From Brachyhypopomus gauderio (taxonomy: Eukaryota > Chordata > Actinopteri > Gymnotiformes > Hypopomidae), in the NCBI RefSeq assembly GCF_052324685.1, contig NW_027506876.1:372001-436000 (forward strand): 64,000 nt of DNA, read 5' to 3'. Under the pieces are notes generated by a model. It made no database searches, had not been told where the DNA came from, and saw nothing but the letters and a program-made list of their open reading frames with translations. Of the stretch, positions 48,022-60,005 are shown piece after piece (position 1 is the stretch's first letter; the number at the start of each line of letters is the position of its first letter). The position numbers were made by a program, and so were the translations under genes.

Positions 48022-48094
48022 GTTTCTGTAGTGTAGTGGTCATCACGTTCGCCTAACACGCGAAAGGTCCCTGGTTCGATACCAGGCAGAAACA
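48022..48094 (+). tRNA. tRNA-Val(AAC), majority sequence
   Basis: Unchanged; X head with aaatgccc. Confidence 0.92.
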
Positions 48095-48731
48095 TGCTTC
48101 TTGATAGAATTACAAACACACCACTGCTGTTTAGTGGTTTGTTGCCAGTGTAAAGGCTATCAGGGAGCTCTTCCCTTTAGATCCTCAAAGTGAGCTGTCA
48201 GTCTCATGTGATCGATACAGGAATGTTTTAAATCGCCATGTACCTTGATAGCAGTACTAATGCAGCCGGTTCAATCAAAATGAAACTCAGTGGAAACTTA
48301 CCTGGTGCTTTGTCATGTTGTCTCCCAACGTAGAAAACTCATGCTACTTGGTTGATTTGTAGACGTTTGTGTTATAAAGGGATCGAATGATGTCAACATT
48401 TGGTGTTTGGATGTGAATGTTTTGTCTTAAAGCAGAGTAGACCTACTGCTTAGCAAGTGTTGATCGGTTCAATCAAAATGAAACTCAGTGGAAATGTACC
48501 TAGTGCTTTGTCATGTTGTCTCCCAACGTAGAAAACTCATGCTACTCGGTTGATTTGTAGACGTTTGTGTTATAAAGGTATCGAATGAAGTCAACATTTG
48601 GTGTTTGGATGTGAATGTTTTGTCTTAAAGCAGAGTAGACCTACCGCTTAGCCATTGTTGACATGATGACTTCCATGCTCTGATTGTATGAGGAAACGCC
48701 CACGAGAGATGTGCCCATTCAGACAAGCAAG

Positions 48732-48804
48732 TTTTCTGTAGTGTAGTGGTCATCACGTTCGCCTAACACGCGAAAGGTCCCTGGTTCGATACCAGGCAGA
48801 AACA
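48732..48804 (+). tRNA. tRNA-Val(AAC), variant G1T
   Basis: G1T mispairs with C72 at the end of the acceptor stem, the site of RNase P cleavage and aminoacylation. It also makes a TTTT at the 5' end of the gene. Confidence 0.84.
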
Positions 48805-49243
48805 TGCTTCTTGATAGAATTACAAACACACCACTGCTGTTTAGTGGTTTGTTGCCAGTGTAAAGGCTATCAGGGAGCTCTTCCCTTTAGATCCTCAAAG
48901 TGAGCTGTCAGTCTCATGTGATCGATACAGGAATGTTTTAAATCGCCATGTACCTTGATAGCAGTACTAATGCAGCCGGTTCAATCAAAATGAAACTCAG
49001 TGGAAACTTACCTGGTGCTTTGTCATGTTGTCTCCCAACGTAGAAAACTCATGCTACTCGGTTGATTTGTAGACGTTTGTGTTATAAAGGTATCGAATGA
49101 AGTCAACATTTGGTGTTTGGATGTGAATGTTTTGTCTTAAAGCAGAGTAGACCTACCGCTTAGCCATTGTTGACATGATGACTTCCATGCTCTGATTGTT
49201 TGAGGAAACGCCCACGAGAGATGTGCCCATTCAGACAAGCAAG

Positions 49244-49316
49244 GTTTCTGTAGTGTAGTGGTCATCACGTTCGCCTAACACGCGCAAGGTCCCTGGTTCA
49301 ATACCAGGCAGAAACA
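49244..49316 (+). tRNA. tRNA-Val(AAC), Y type
   Basis: Last Y copy of the window; the first tail reads gtattataaag. Confidence 0.86.
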
Positions 49317-49953
49317 TGCTTCTTAATAGAATTACAAACACACCACTGCTGTTTAGTGGTTTGTTGCCAGTGTAAAGGCTATCGGGGAGCTCTTCCCTTT
49401 AGATCCTCAAAGTGAGCTCTCAGTCTCATGTGATCGATACAGGAATCTTCTAAATCGCCATGTACCTTGATAGAAGTACTAATGCAATCAGTTCAAACAA
49501 AATGAAACTCAGTGGAAACGTACCTAGTGCTTTGTCATGTTGTCTCCCAACGTAGAAAACTCATGCTACTCGGTTGATTTGTAGACGTTTGTATTATAAA
49601 GGGATCAAATGATGTCAACATTTGGTGTTTGGATGTGAATGTTTTGTCTTAAAGCAGTGTAGACCTACTGCTTAGCAAGTGTTGATCGGTTCAATCAAAA
49701 TGAAACTCAGTGGAAATGTACCTAGTGCTTTGTCATGTTGTCTCCCAACGTAGAAAACTCATGCTACTCGGTTGATTTGTAGACGTTTGTGTTATAAAGG
49801 TATCGAATGAAGTCAACATTTGGTGTTTAGATGTGAATGTTTTGTCTTAAAGCAGAGTAGACCTACCGCTTAGCCATTGTTGACATGATGACTTCCATGC
49901 TCTGATTGTATGAGGAAATGCCCACGAGAGATGTGCCCATTCAGACAAGCAAG

Positions 49954-50026
49954 GTTTCTGTAGTGTAGTGGTCATCACGTTCGCCTAACACGCGAAAGGT
50001 CCCTGCTTCGATACCAGGCAGAAACA
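49954..50026 (+). tRNA. tRNA-Val(AAC), variant G53C
   Basis: Same T-stem and B-box change as 7832, but in an X head whose spacer turns Y-like after unit position 250. Confidence 0.82.
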
Positions 50027-50663
50027 TGCTTCTTGATAGAATTACAAACACACCACTGCTGTTTAGTGGTTTCTTGCCAGTGTAAAGGCTATCAGGGAGC
50101 TCTTCCCTTTAGATCCTCAAAGTGAGCTGTCAGTCTCATGTGATCGATACAGGAATCTTCTAAATCGCCATGTACCTTGATAGAAGTGCTAATGCAATCA
50201 GTTCAAACAAAATGAAACTCAGTGGAAACGTACCTAGTGCTTTGTCATGTTGTCTCCCAACGTAGAAAACTCATGCTACTCGGTTGATTTGTAGACGTTT
50301 GTGTTATAAAGGGATCAAATGATGTCAACATTTGGTGTTTGGATGTGAATGTTTTGTCTTAAAGCAGTGTAGACCTACTGCTTAGCAAGTGTTGATCGGT
50401 TCAATCAAAATGAAACTCAGTGGAAATGTACCTAGTGCTTTGTCATGTTGTCTCCCAACGTAGAAAACTCATGCTACTCGGTTGATTTGTAGACGTTTGT
50501 GTTATAAAGGTATCGAATGAAGTCAACATTTGGTGTTTAGATGTGAATGTTTTGTCTTAAAGCAGAGTAGACCTACCGCTTAGCCATTGTTGACATGATG
50601 ACTTCCATGCTCTGATTGTATGAGGAAACGCCCACGAGAGATGTGCCCATTCAGACACGCAAG

Positions 50664-50737
50664 GTTTCTGTAGTGTAGTGTTCATCACGTTCGCCTAACA
50701 CGCGAAAGGTCCCTGGTTCGAAAACCAGGCAGAAACA
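50664..50737 (+). tRNA. tRNA-Val(AAC), Z type (G19T, 8-nt T-loop), probably defective
   Basis: First Z copy, 74 nt. G19T removes the partner of C56, and the T-loop reads ttcgaaaa, one base over the normal seven. Both hit the D-loop/T-loop contact that forms the elbow. The added base also displaces the last C of the B box. First unit of zone D. Confidence 0.78.
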
Positions 50738-51176
50738 TGCTTCTTGATAGAATTACAAACACACCACTGCTGTTTAGTGGTTTGTTGCCATTGTAAAGGC
50801 TATCGGGGAGCTCTTCCCTTTAGATCCTCAAAGTGAGCTCTCAGTCTCATGTGATCGATACAGGAATGTTCTAAATCGCCATGTACCTTGATAGCAGTAC
50901 TAATGCAATCGGTTCAATCAAAATGAAACTCAGTGGAAACGTACCTAGTGCTTTGTCATGTTGTCTCCCAACGTAGAAAACTCATGCTACTCGGTTGATT
51001 TGTAGACGTTTGTGTTATAAAGGGATCGAATGATGTCAACATTTGGTGTTTGGATGTGAATGTTTTGTCTTAAAGCAGAGTAGACCTACTGCTTAGCCAT
51101 TGTTGACATGATGACTTCCATGCTCTGATTGTATGAGGAAACGCCCACGAGAGATGTGCCCATTCAGACACGCAAG

Positions 51177-51249
51177 GTTTCTGTAGTGTAGTGGTCATCA
51201 CGTTTGCCTAACACGCGAAAGGTCCCTGGTTCGATACCAGGCAGAAACA
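51177..51249 (+). tRNA. tRNA-Val(AAC), variant C29T
   Basis: T29-G41 wobble only; V-type unit with an acgtggtgttttgtcaag tail. Confidence 0.9.
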
Positions 51250-51886
51250 TGCTTCTTGATAGAATTACAAACACACCACTGCTGTTTAGTGGTTTGTTGC
51301 CATTGTAAAGGCTATCGGGGAGCTCTTCCCTTTAGATCCTCAAAGTGAGCTCTCAGTCTCATGTGATCGATACAGGAATGTTCTAAATCGCCATGTACCT
51401 TGATAGCAGTACTAATGCAATCGGTTCAATAAAAATGAAACTCAGTGGAAACGTACCTAGTGCTTTGTCATGTTGTCTCCCAACGTAGAAAACTCATGCT
51501 ACTCGGTTGATTTGTAGACGTTTGTGTTATAAAGGGATCGAATGATGTCAACATTTGGTGTTTGGATGTGAATGTTTTGTCTTAAAGCAGAGTAGACCTA
51601 CTGCTTAGCCAGTGTTGATCGGTTCAATCAAAATGAAACTCAGTGGAAACTTACGTGGTGTTTTGTCAAGTTGTCTCCCAACGTAGAAAACTCATGCTAC
51701 TCGGTTGATTTGTAGACGTTTGTGTTATAAAGGGATCGAATGATGTCAACATTTGGTGTTTGGATGTGAATGTTTTGTCTTAAAGCAGAGTAGACCTACT
51801 GCTTAGCCATTGTTGACATGATGACTTCCATGCTCTGATTGTATGAGGAAACGCCCACGAGAGATGTGCCCATTCAGACACGCAAG

Positions 51887-51959
51887 GTTTCTGTAGTGTA
51901 GTGGTCATCACGTTCGCCTAACACGCGAAAGGTCCCTGGTTCGATACCAGGCAGAAACA
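51887..51959 (+). tRNA. tRNA-Val(AAC), majority sequence
   Basis: Unchanged, W unit of a 1223-bp block. Confidence 0.92.
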
Positions 51960-52596
51960 TGCTTCTTGATAGAATTACAAACACACCACTGCTGTTTAGT
52001 GGTTTGTTGCCAGTGTAAAGGCTATCGGGGAGCTCTTCCCTTTAGATCCTCAAAGTGAGCTCTCAGTCTCATGTGATCGATACAGGAATGTTCTAAATCG
52101 CCATGTACCTTGATAGCAGTACTAATGCAATCGGTTCAATCAAAATGAAACTCAGTGGAAACGTACCTAGTGCTTTGTCATGTTGTCTCCCAACGTAGAA
52201 AACTCATGCTACTTGGTTGATTTCTAGACGTTTGTGTTATAAAGGGATCGAATGATGTCAACATTTGGTGTTTGGATGTGAATGTTTTGTCTTAAAGCAG
52301 AGTAGACCTACTGCTTAGCCAGTGTTGATCGGTTCAATCAAAATGAAACTCAGTGGAAACGTACCTAGTGCTTTGTCATGTTGTCTCCCAATGTAGAAAA
52401 CTCATGCTACTCGGTTGATTTGTAGACGTTTGTGTTATAAAGGTATCGAATGAAGTCAACATTTGGTGTTTGAATGTGAATGTTTTGTCTTAAAGCAGAG
52501 TAGACCTACCGCTTAGCCATTGTTGACATGATGACTTCCATGCTCTGATTGTATGAGGAAACGCCCACGAGAGATGTGCCCATTCAGACACGCAAG

Positions 52597-52670
52597 GTTT
52601 CTGTAGTGTAGTGTTCATCACGTTCGCCTAACACGCGAAAGGTCCCTGGTTCGAAAACCAGGCAGAAACA
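52597..52670 (+). tRNA. tRNA-Val(AAC), Z type, probably defective
   Basis: G19T with the 8-nt T-loop; hairpin 1 carries the A-to-G change that keeps pairing. Confidence 0.78.
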
Positions 52671-53109
52671 TGCTTCTTGATAGAATTACAAACACGCCAC
52701 TGCTGTTTAGTGGTTTGTTGCCATTGTAAAGGCTATCGGGGAGCTCTTCCCTTTAGATCCTCAAAGTGAGCTCTCAGTCTCATGTGATCGATACAGGAAT
52801 GTTCTAAATCGCCATGTACCTTGATAGCAGTACTAATGCAATCGGTTCAATCAAAATGAAACTCAGTGGAAACGTACCTAGTGCTTTGTCATGTTGTCTC
52901 CCAACGTAGAAAACTCATGCTACTCGGTTGATTTGTAGACGTTTGTGTTATAAAGGGATCGAATGATGTCAACATTTGGTGTTTGGATGTGAATGTTTTG
53001 TCTTAAAGCAGAGTAGACCTACTGCTTAGCCATTGTTGACATGATGACTTCCATGCTCTGATTGTATGAGGAAACGCCCACGAGAGATGTGCCCATTCAG
53101 ACACGCAAG

Positions 53110-53182
53110 GTTTCTGTAGTGTAGTGGTCATCACGTTCGCCTAACACGCGAAAGGTCCCTGCTTCGATACCAGGCAGAAACA
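53110..53182 (+). tRNA. tRNA-Val(AAC), variant G53C
   Basis: Fourth G53C copy, on a zone D background, so the change moved between haplotypes or arose again. Confidence 0.82.
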
Positions 53183-53819
53183 TGCTTCTTGATAGAATTA
53201 CAAACACACCACTGCTGTTTAGTGGTTTGTTGCCATTGTAAAGGCTATCGGGGAGCTCTTCCCTTTAGATCCTCAAAGTGAGCTCTCAGTCTCATGTGAT
53301 CGATACAGGAATGTTCTAAATCGCCATGTACCTTGATAGCAGTACTAATGCAATCGGTTCAATCAAAATGAAACTCAGTGGAAACGTACCTAGTGCTTTG
53401 TCATGTTGTCTCCCAACGTAGAAAACTCATGCTACTCGGTTGATTTGTAGACGTTTGTGTTATAAAGGGATCGAATGATGTCAACATTTGGTGTTTGGAT
53501 GTGAATGTTTTGTCTTAAAGCAGAGTAGACCTACTGCTTAGCCAGTGTTGATCGGTTCAATCAAAATGAAACTCAGTGGAAACGTACCTAGTGCTTTGTC
53601 ATGTTGTCTCCCAACGTAGAAAACTCATGCTACTCGGTTGATTTGTAGACGTTTGTGTTATAAAGGGATCGAATGATGTCAACATTTGGTGTTTGGATGT
53701 GAATGTTTTGTCTTAAAGCAGAGTAGACCTACTGCTTAGCCATTGTTGACATGATGACTTCCATGCTCTGATTGTATGAGGAAACGCCCACGAGAGATGT
53801 GCCCATTCAGACACGCAAG

Positions 53820-53892
53820 GTTTCTGTAGTGTAGTGGTCATCACGTTCGCCTAACACGCGAAAGGTCCCTGGTTCGATACCAGGCAGAAACA
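53820..53892 (+). tRNA. tRNA-Val(AAC), majority sequence
   Basis: Unchanged W copy at the start of the tandem 1223-bp pair. Confidence 0.92.
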
Positions 53893-54529
53893 TGCTTCTT
53901 GATAGAATTACAAACACACCACTGCTGTTTAGTGGTTTGTTGCCAGTGTAAAGGCTATCGGGGAGCTCTTCCCTTTAGATCCTCAAAGTGAGCTCTCAGT
54001 CTCATGTGATCGATACAGGAATGTTCTAAATCGCCATGTACCTTGATAGCAGTACTAATGCAATCGGTTCAATCAAAATGAAACTCAGTGGAAACGTACC
54101 TAGTGCTTTGTCATGTTGTCTCCCAACGTAGAAAACTCATGCTACTTGGTTGATTTCTAGACGTTTGTGTTATAAAGGGATCGAATGATGTCAACATTTG
54201 GTGTTTGGATGTGAATGTTTTGTCTTAAAGCAGAGTAGACCTACTGCTTAGCCAGTGTTGATCGGTTCAATCAAAATGAAACTCAGTGGAAACGTACCTA
54301 GTGCTTTGTCATGTTGTCTCCCAATGTAGAAAACTCATGCTACTCGGTTGATTTGTAGACGTTTGTGTTATAAAGGTATCGAATGAAGTCAACATTTGGT
54401 GTTTGAATGTGAATGTTTTGTCTTAAAGCAGAGTAGACCTACCGCTTAGCCATTGTTGACATGATGACTTCCATGCTCTGATTGTATGAGGAAACGCCCA
54501 CGAGAGATGTGCCCATTCAGACACGCAAG

Positions 54530-54603
54530 GTTTCTGTAGTGTAGTGTTCATCACGTTCGCCTAACACGCGAAAGGTCCCTGGTTCGAAAACCAGGCAGAA
54601 ACA
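54530..54603 (+). tRNA. tRNA-Val(AAC), Z type, probably defective
   Basis: Z tRNA identical to 52597. Confidence 0.78.
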
Positions 54604-55042
54604 TGCTTCTTGATAGAATTACAAACACGCCACTGCTGTTTAGTGGTTTGTTGCCATTGTAAAGGCTATCGGGGAGCTCTTCCCTTTAGATCCTCAAAGT
54701 GAGCTCTCAGTCTCATGTGATCGATACAGGAATGTTCTAAATCGCCATGTACCTTGATAGCAGTACTAATGCAATCGGTTCAATCAAAATGAAACTCAGT
54801 GGAAACGTACCTAGTGCTTTGTCATGTTGTCTCCCAACGTAGAAAACTCATGCTACTCGGTTGATTTGTAGACGTTTGTGTTATAAAGGGATCGAATGAT
54901 GTCAACATTTGGTGTTTGGATGTGAATGTTTTGTCTTAAAGCAGAGTAGACCTACTGCTTAGCCATTGTTGACATGATGACTTCCATGCTCTGATTGTAT
55001 GAGGAAACGCCCACGAGAGATGTGCCCATTCAGACACGCAAG

Positions 55043-55115
55043 GTTTCTGTAGTGTAGTGGTCATCACGTTCGCCTAACACGCGAAAGGTCCCTGGTTCGA
55101 TACCAGGCAGAAACA
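55043..55115 (+). tRNA. tRNA-Val(AAC), majority sequence
   Basis: Unchanged W copy, 1223 bp after 53820. Confidence 0.92.
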
Positions 55116-55752
55116 TGCTTCTTGATAGAATTACAAACACACCACTGCTGTTTAGTGGTTTGTTGCCAGTGTAAAGGCTATCGGGGAGCTCTTCCCTTTA
55201 GATCCTCAAAGTGAGCTCTCAGTCTCATGTGATCGATACAGGAATGTTCTAAATCGCCATGTACCTTGATAGCAGTACTAATGCAATCGGTTCAATCAAA
55301 ATGAAACTCAGTGGAAACGTACCTAGTGCTTTGTCATGTTGTCTCCCAACGTAGAAAACTCATGCTACTTGGTTGATTTCTAGACGTTTGTGTTATAAAG
55401 GGATCGAATGATGTCAACATTTGGTGTTTGGATGTGAATGTTTTGTCTTAAAGCAGAGTAGACCTACTGCTTAGCCAGTGTTGATCGGTTCAATCAAAAT
55501 GAAACTCAGTGGAAACGTACCTAGTGCTTTGTCATGTTGTCTCCCAATGTAGAAAACTCATGCTACTCGGTTGATTTGTAGACGTTTGTGTTATAAAGGT
55601 ATCGAATGAAGTCAACATTTGGTGTTTGAATGTGAATGTTTTGTCTTAAAGCAGAGTAGACCTACCGCTTAGCCATTGTTGACATGATGACTTCCATGCT
55701 CTGATTGTATGAGGAAACGCCCACGAGAGATGTGCCCATTCAGACACGCAAG

Positions 55753-55826
55753 GTTTCTGTAGTGTAGTGTTCATCACGTTCGCCTAACACGCGAAAGGTC
55801 CCTGGTTCGAAAACCAGGCAGAAACA
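55753..55826 (+). tRNA. tRNA-Val(AAC), Z type, probably defective
   Basis: 1223 bp after 54530 and identical in the tRNA. Confidence 0.78.
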
Positions 55827-56265
55827 TGCTTCTTGATAGAATTACAAACACGCCACTGCTGTTTAGTGGTTTGTTGCCATTGTAAAGGCTATCGGGGAGC
55901 TCTTCCCTTTAGATCCTCAAAGTGAGCTCTCAGTCTCATGTGATCGATACAGGAATGTTCTAAATCGCCATGTACCTTGATAGCAGTACTAATGCAATCG
56001 GTTCAATCAAAATGAAACTCAGTGGAAACGTACCTAGTGCTTTGTCATGTTGTCTCCCAACGTAGAAAACTCATGCTACTCGGTTGATTTGTAGACGTTT
56101 GTGTTATAAAGGGATCGAATGATGTCAACATTTGGTGTTTGGATGTGAATGTTTTGTCTTAAAGCAGAGTAGACCTACTGCTTAGCCATTGTTGACATGA
56201 TGACTTCCATGCTCTGATTGTATGAGGAAACGCCCACGAGAGATGTGCCCATTCAGACACGCAAG

Positions 56266-56338
56266 GTTTCTGTAGTGTAGTGGTCATCACGTTCGCCTAA
56301 CACACGAAAGGTCCCTGGTTCGATACCAGGCAGAAACA
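56266..56338 (+). tRNA. tRNA-Val(AAC), variant G39A
   Basis: A39 faces C31 and opens the pair closing the anticodon loop. Confidence 0.85.
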
Positions 56339-56975
56339 TGCTTCTTGATAGAATTACAAACACACCACTGCTGTTTAGTGGTTTGTTGCCATTGTAAAGG
56401 CTATCGGGGAGCTCTTCCCTTTAGATCCTCAAAGTGAGCTCTCAGTCTCATGTGATCGATACAGGAATGTTCTAAATCGCCATGTACCTTGATAGCAGTA
56501 CTAATGCAATCGGTTCAATCAAAATGAAACTCAGTGGAAACGTACCTAGTGCTTTGTCATGTTGTCTCCCAACGTAGAAAACTCATGCTACTCGGTTGAT
56601 TTGTAGACGTTTGTGTTATAAAGGGATCGAATGATGTCAACATTTGGTGTTTGGATGTGAATGTTTTGTCTTAAAGCAGAGTAGACCTACTGCTTAGCCA
56701 GTGTTGATCGGTTCAATCAAAATGAAACTCAGTGGAAACGTACCTAGTGCTTTGTCATGTTGTCTCCCAACGTAGAAAACTCATGCTACTCGGTTGATTT
56801 GTAGACGTTTGTGTTATAAAGGGATCGAATGATGTCAACATTTGGTGTTTGGATGTGAATGTTTTGTCTTAAAGCAGAGTAGACCTACTGCTTAGCCATT
56901 GTTGACATGATGACTTCCATGCTCTGATTGTATGAGGAAACGCCCACGAGAGATGTGCCCATTCAGACACGCAAG

Positions 56976-57048
56976 GTTTCTGTAGTGTAGTGGTCATCAC
57001 GTTCGCCTAACACACGAAAGGTCCCTGGTTCGATACCAGGCAGAAACA
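56976..57048 (+). tRNA. tRNA-Val(AAC), variant G39A
   Basis: Repeats the G39A of the previous unit, so the change was copied with it; here with one tail. Confidence 0.85.
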
Positions 57049-57487
57049 TGCTTCTTGATAGAATTACAAACACACCACTGCTGTTTAGTGGTTTGTTGCC
57101 ATTGTAAAGGCTATCGGGGAGCTCTTCCCTTTAGATCCTCAAAGTGAGCTCTCAGTCTCATGTGATCGATACAGGAATGTTCTAAATCGCCATGTACCTT
57201 GATAGCAGTACTAATGCAATCGGTTCAATCAAAATGAAACTCAGTGGAAACGTACCTAGTGCTTTGTCATGTTGTCTCCCAACGTAGAAAACTCATGCTA
57301 CTCGGTTGATTTGTAGACGTTTGTGTTATAAAGGGATCGAATGATGTCAACATTTGGTGTTTGGATGTGAATGTTTTGTCTTAAAGCAGAGTAGACCTAC
57401 TGCTTAGCCATTGTTGACATGATGACTTCCATGCTCTGATTGTATGAGGAAACGCCCACGAGAGATGTGCCCATTCAGACACGCAAG

Positions 57488-57560
57488 GTTTCTGTAGTGT
57501 AGTGGTCATCACGTTCGCCTAACACGCGAAAGGTCCCTGGTTCGATACCAGGCAGAAACA
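57488..57560 (+). tRNA. tRNA-Val(AAC), majority sequence
   Basis: Unchanged; V-like spacer with caataaaaatg but a single tail. Confidence 0.92.
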
Positions 57561-57999
57561 TGCTTCTTGATAGAATTACAAACACACCACTGCTGTTTAG
57601 TGGTTTGTTGCCAGTGTAAAGGCTATCGGGGAGCTCTTCCCTTTAGATCCTCAAAGTGAGCTCTCAGTCTCATGTGATCGATACAGGAATGTTCTAAATC
57701 GCCATGTACCTTGATAGCAGTACTAATGCAATCGGTTCAATAAAAATGAAACTCAGTGGAAACGTACCTAGTGCTTTGTCATGTTGTCTCCCAACGTAGA
57801 AAACTCATGCTACTCGGTTGATTTGTAGACGTTTGTGTTATAAAGGGATCGAATGATGTCAACATTTGGTGTTTGGATGTGAATGTTTTGTCTTAAAGCA
57901 GAGTAGACCTACTGCTTAGCCATTGTTGACATGATGACTTCCATGCTCTGATTGTATGAGGAAACGCCCACGAGAGATGTGCCCATTCAGACACGCAAG

Positions 58000-58073
58000 G
58001 TTTCTGTAGTGTAGTGTTCATCACGTTCGCCTAACACGCGAAAGGTCCCTGGTTCGAAAACCAGGCAGAAACA
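58000..58073 (+). tRNA. tRNA-Val(AAC), Z type, probably defective
   Basis: The only Z copy in a two-tail unit (711 bp), outside a W+Z block. Confidence 0.78.
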
Positions 58074-58710
58074 TGCTTCTTGATAGAATTACAAACACAC
58101 CACTGCTGTTTAGTGGTTTGTTGCCATTGTAAAGGCTATCGGGGAGCTCTTCCCTTTAGATCCTCAAAGTGAGCTCTCAGTCTCATGTGATCGATACAGG
58201 AATGTTCTAAATCGCCATGTACCTTGATAGCAGTACTAATGCAATCGGTTCAATCAAAATGAAACTCAGTGGAAACGTACCTAGTGCTTTGTCATGTTGT
58301 CTCCCAACGTAGAAAACTCATGCTACTCGGTTGATTTGTAGACGTTTGTGTTATAAAGGGATCGAATGATGTCAACATTTGGTGTTTGGATGTGAATGTT
58401 TTGTCTTAAAGCAGAGTAGACCTACTGCTTAGCCAGTGTTGATCGGTTCAATCAAAATGAAACTCAGTGGAAACGTACCTAGTGCTTTGTCATGTTGTCT
58501 CCCAACGTAGAAAACTCATGCTACTCGGTTGATTTGTAGACGTTTGTGTTATAAAGGGATCGAATGATGTCAACATTTGGTGTTTGGATGTGAATGTTTT
58601 GTCTTAAAGCAGAGTAGACCTACTGCTTAGCCATTGTTGACATGATGACTTCCATGCTCTGATTGTATGAGGAAACGCCCACGAGAGATGTGCCCATTCA
58701 GACACGCAAG

Positions 58711-58783
58711 GTTTCTGTAGTGTAGTGGTCATCACGTTCGCCTAACACGCGAAAGGTCCCTGGTTCGATACCAGGCAGAAACA
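58711..58783 (+). tRNA. tRNA-Val(AAC), majority sequence
   Basis: Unchanged; W unit that has lost its second tail. Confidence 0.92.
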
Positions 58784-59222
58784 TGCTTCTTGATAGAATT
58801 ACAAACACACCACTGCTGTTTAGTGGTTTGTTGCCAGTGTAAAGGCTATCGGGGAGCTCTTCCCTTTAGATCCTCAAAGTGAGCTCTCAGTCTCATGTGA
58901 TCGATACAGGAATGTTCTAAATCGCCATGTACCTTGATAGCAGTACTAATGCAATCGGTTCAATCAAAATGAAACTCAGTGGAAACGTACCTAGTGCTTT
59001 GTCATGTTGTCTCCCAACGTAGAAAACTCATGCTACTTGGTTGATTTCTAGACGTTTGTGTTATAAAGGGATCGAATGATGTCAACATTTGGTGTTTGGA
59101 TGTGAATGTTTTGTCTTAAAGCAGAGTAGACCTACTGCTTAGCCATTGTTGACATGATGACTTCCATGCTCTGATTGTATGAGGAAACGCCCACGAGAGA
59201 TGTGCCCATTCAGACACGCAAG

Positions 59223-59295
59223 GTTTCTGTAGTGTAGTGGTCATCACGTTCGCCTAACACGCGAAAGGTCCCTGGTTCGATACCAGGCAGAAACA
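59223..59295 (+). tRNA. tRNA-Val(AAC), majority sequence
   Basis: Unchanged; V unit with ttgtcaagttg in the second tail. Confidence 0.92.
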
Positions 59296-59932
59296 TGCTT
59301 CTTGATAGAATTACAAACACACCACTGCTGTTTAGTGGTTTGTTGCCATTGTAAAGGCTATCGGGGAGCTCTTCCCTTTAGATCCTCAAAGTGAGCTCTC
59401 AGTCTCATGTGATCGATACAGGAATGTTCTAAATCGCCATGTACCTTGATAGCAGTACTAATGCAATCGGTTCAATAAAAATGAAACTCAGTGGAAACGT
59501 ACCTAGTGCTTTGTCATGTTGTCTCCCAACGTAGAAAACTCATGCTACTCGGTTGATTTGTAGACGTTTGTGTTATAAAGGGATCGAATGATGTCAACAT
59601 TTGGTGTTTGGATGTGAATGTTTTGTCTTAAAGCAGAGTAGACCTACTGCTTAGCCAGTGTTGATCGGTTCAATCAAAATGAAACTCAGTGGAAACTTAC
59701 CTGGTGTTTTGTCAAGTTGTCTCCCAACGTAGAAAACTCATGCTACTCGGTTGATTTGTAGACGTTTGTGTTATAAAGGGATCGAATGATGTCAACATTT
59801 GGTGTTTGGATGTGAATGTTTTGTCTTAAAGCAGAGTAGACCTACTGCTTAGCCATTGTTGACATGATGACTTCCATGCTCTGATTGTATGAGGAAACGC
59901 CCACGAGAGATGTGCCCATTCAGACACGCAAG

Positions 59933-60005
59933 GTTTCTGTAGTGTAGTGGTCATCACGTTCGCCTAACACGCGAAAGGTCCCTGGTTCGATACCAGGCAG
60001 AAACA
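59933..60005 (+). tRNA. tRNA-Val(AAC), majority sequence
   Basis: Unchanged; V unit, second tail ends gcagagaag. Confidence 0.92.

Larger units (their letters stand above)
16201..50594 (+). repeat. Zone C: 710-bp units alternating X and Y head types
   Basis: Units 28 to 76. Y heads read tgtttgagg in the leader, carry A42C and G57A in the tRNA, and have cttaatag, gaatcttct and tagaagtact in the spacer. X heads read tgtatgagg, cttgatag, caggg and gaatgtttt, and their tails start with gaaacttacctgg. The two types often alternate, giving a 1420-bp period, and are reshuffled into larger blocks. No unrelated sequence interrupts them. Confidence 0.9.
51818..53040 (+). repeat. 1223-bp W+Z block
   Basis: A two-tail W unit with tttctagacg and a final tail with gtttgaatgtg, followed by a one-tail Z unit whose tRNA has an 8-nt T-loop. 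Confidence 0.85.
53751..54973 (+). repeat. 1223-bp W+Z block, tandem copy 1
   Basis: Same marks as 51818-53040, and directly adjacent to another copy at 54974. Confidence 0.85.
54974..56196 (+). repeat. 1223-bp W+Z block, tandem copy 2
   Basis: Immediately follows 53751-54973. Its Z unit has the same aaacacgccac change in the 3' hairpin. Confidence 0.85.
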
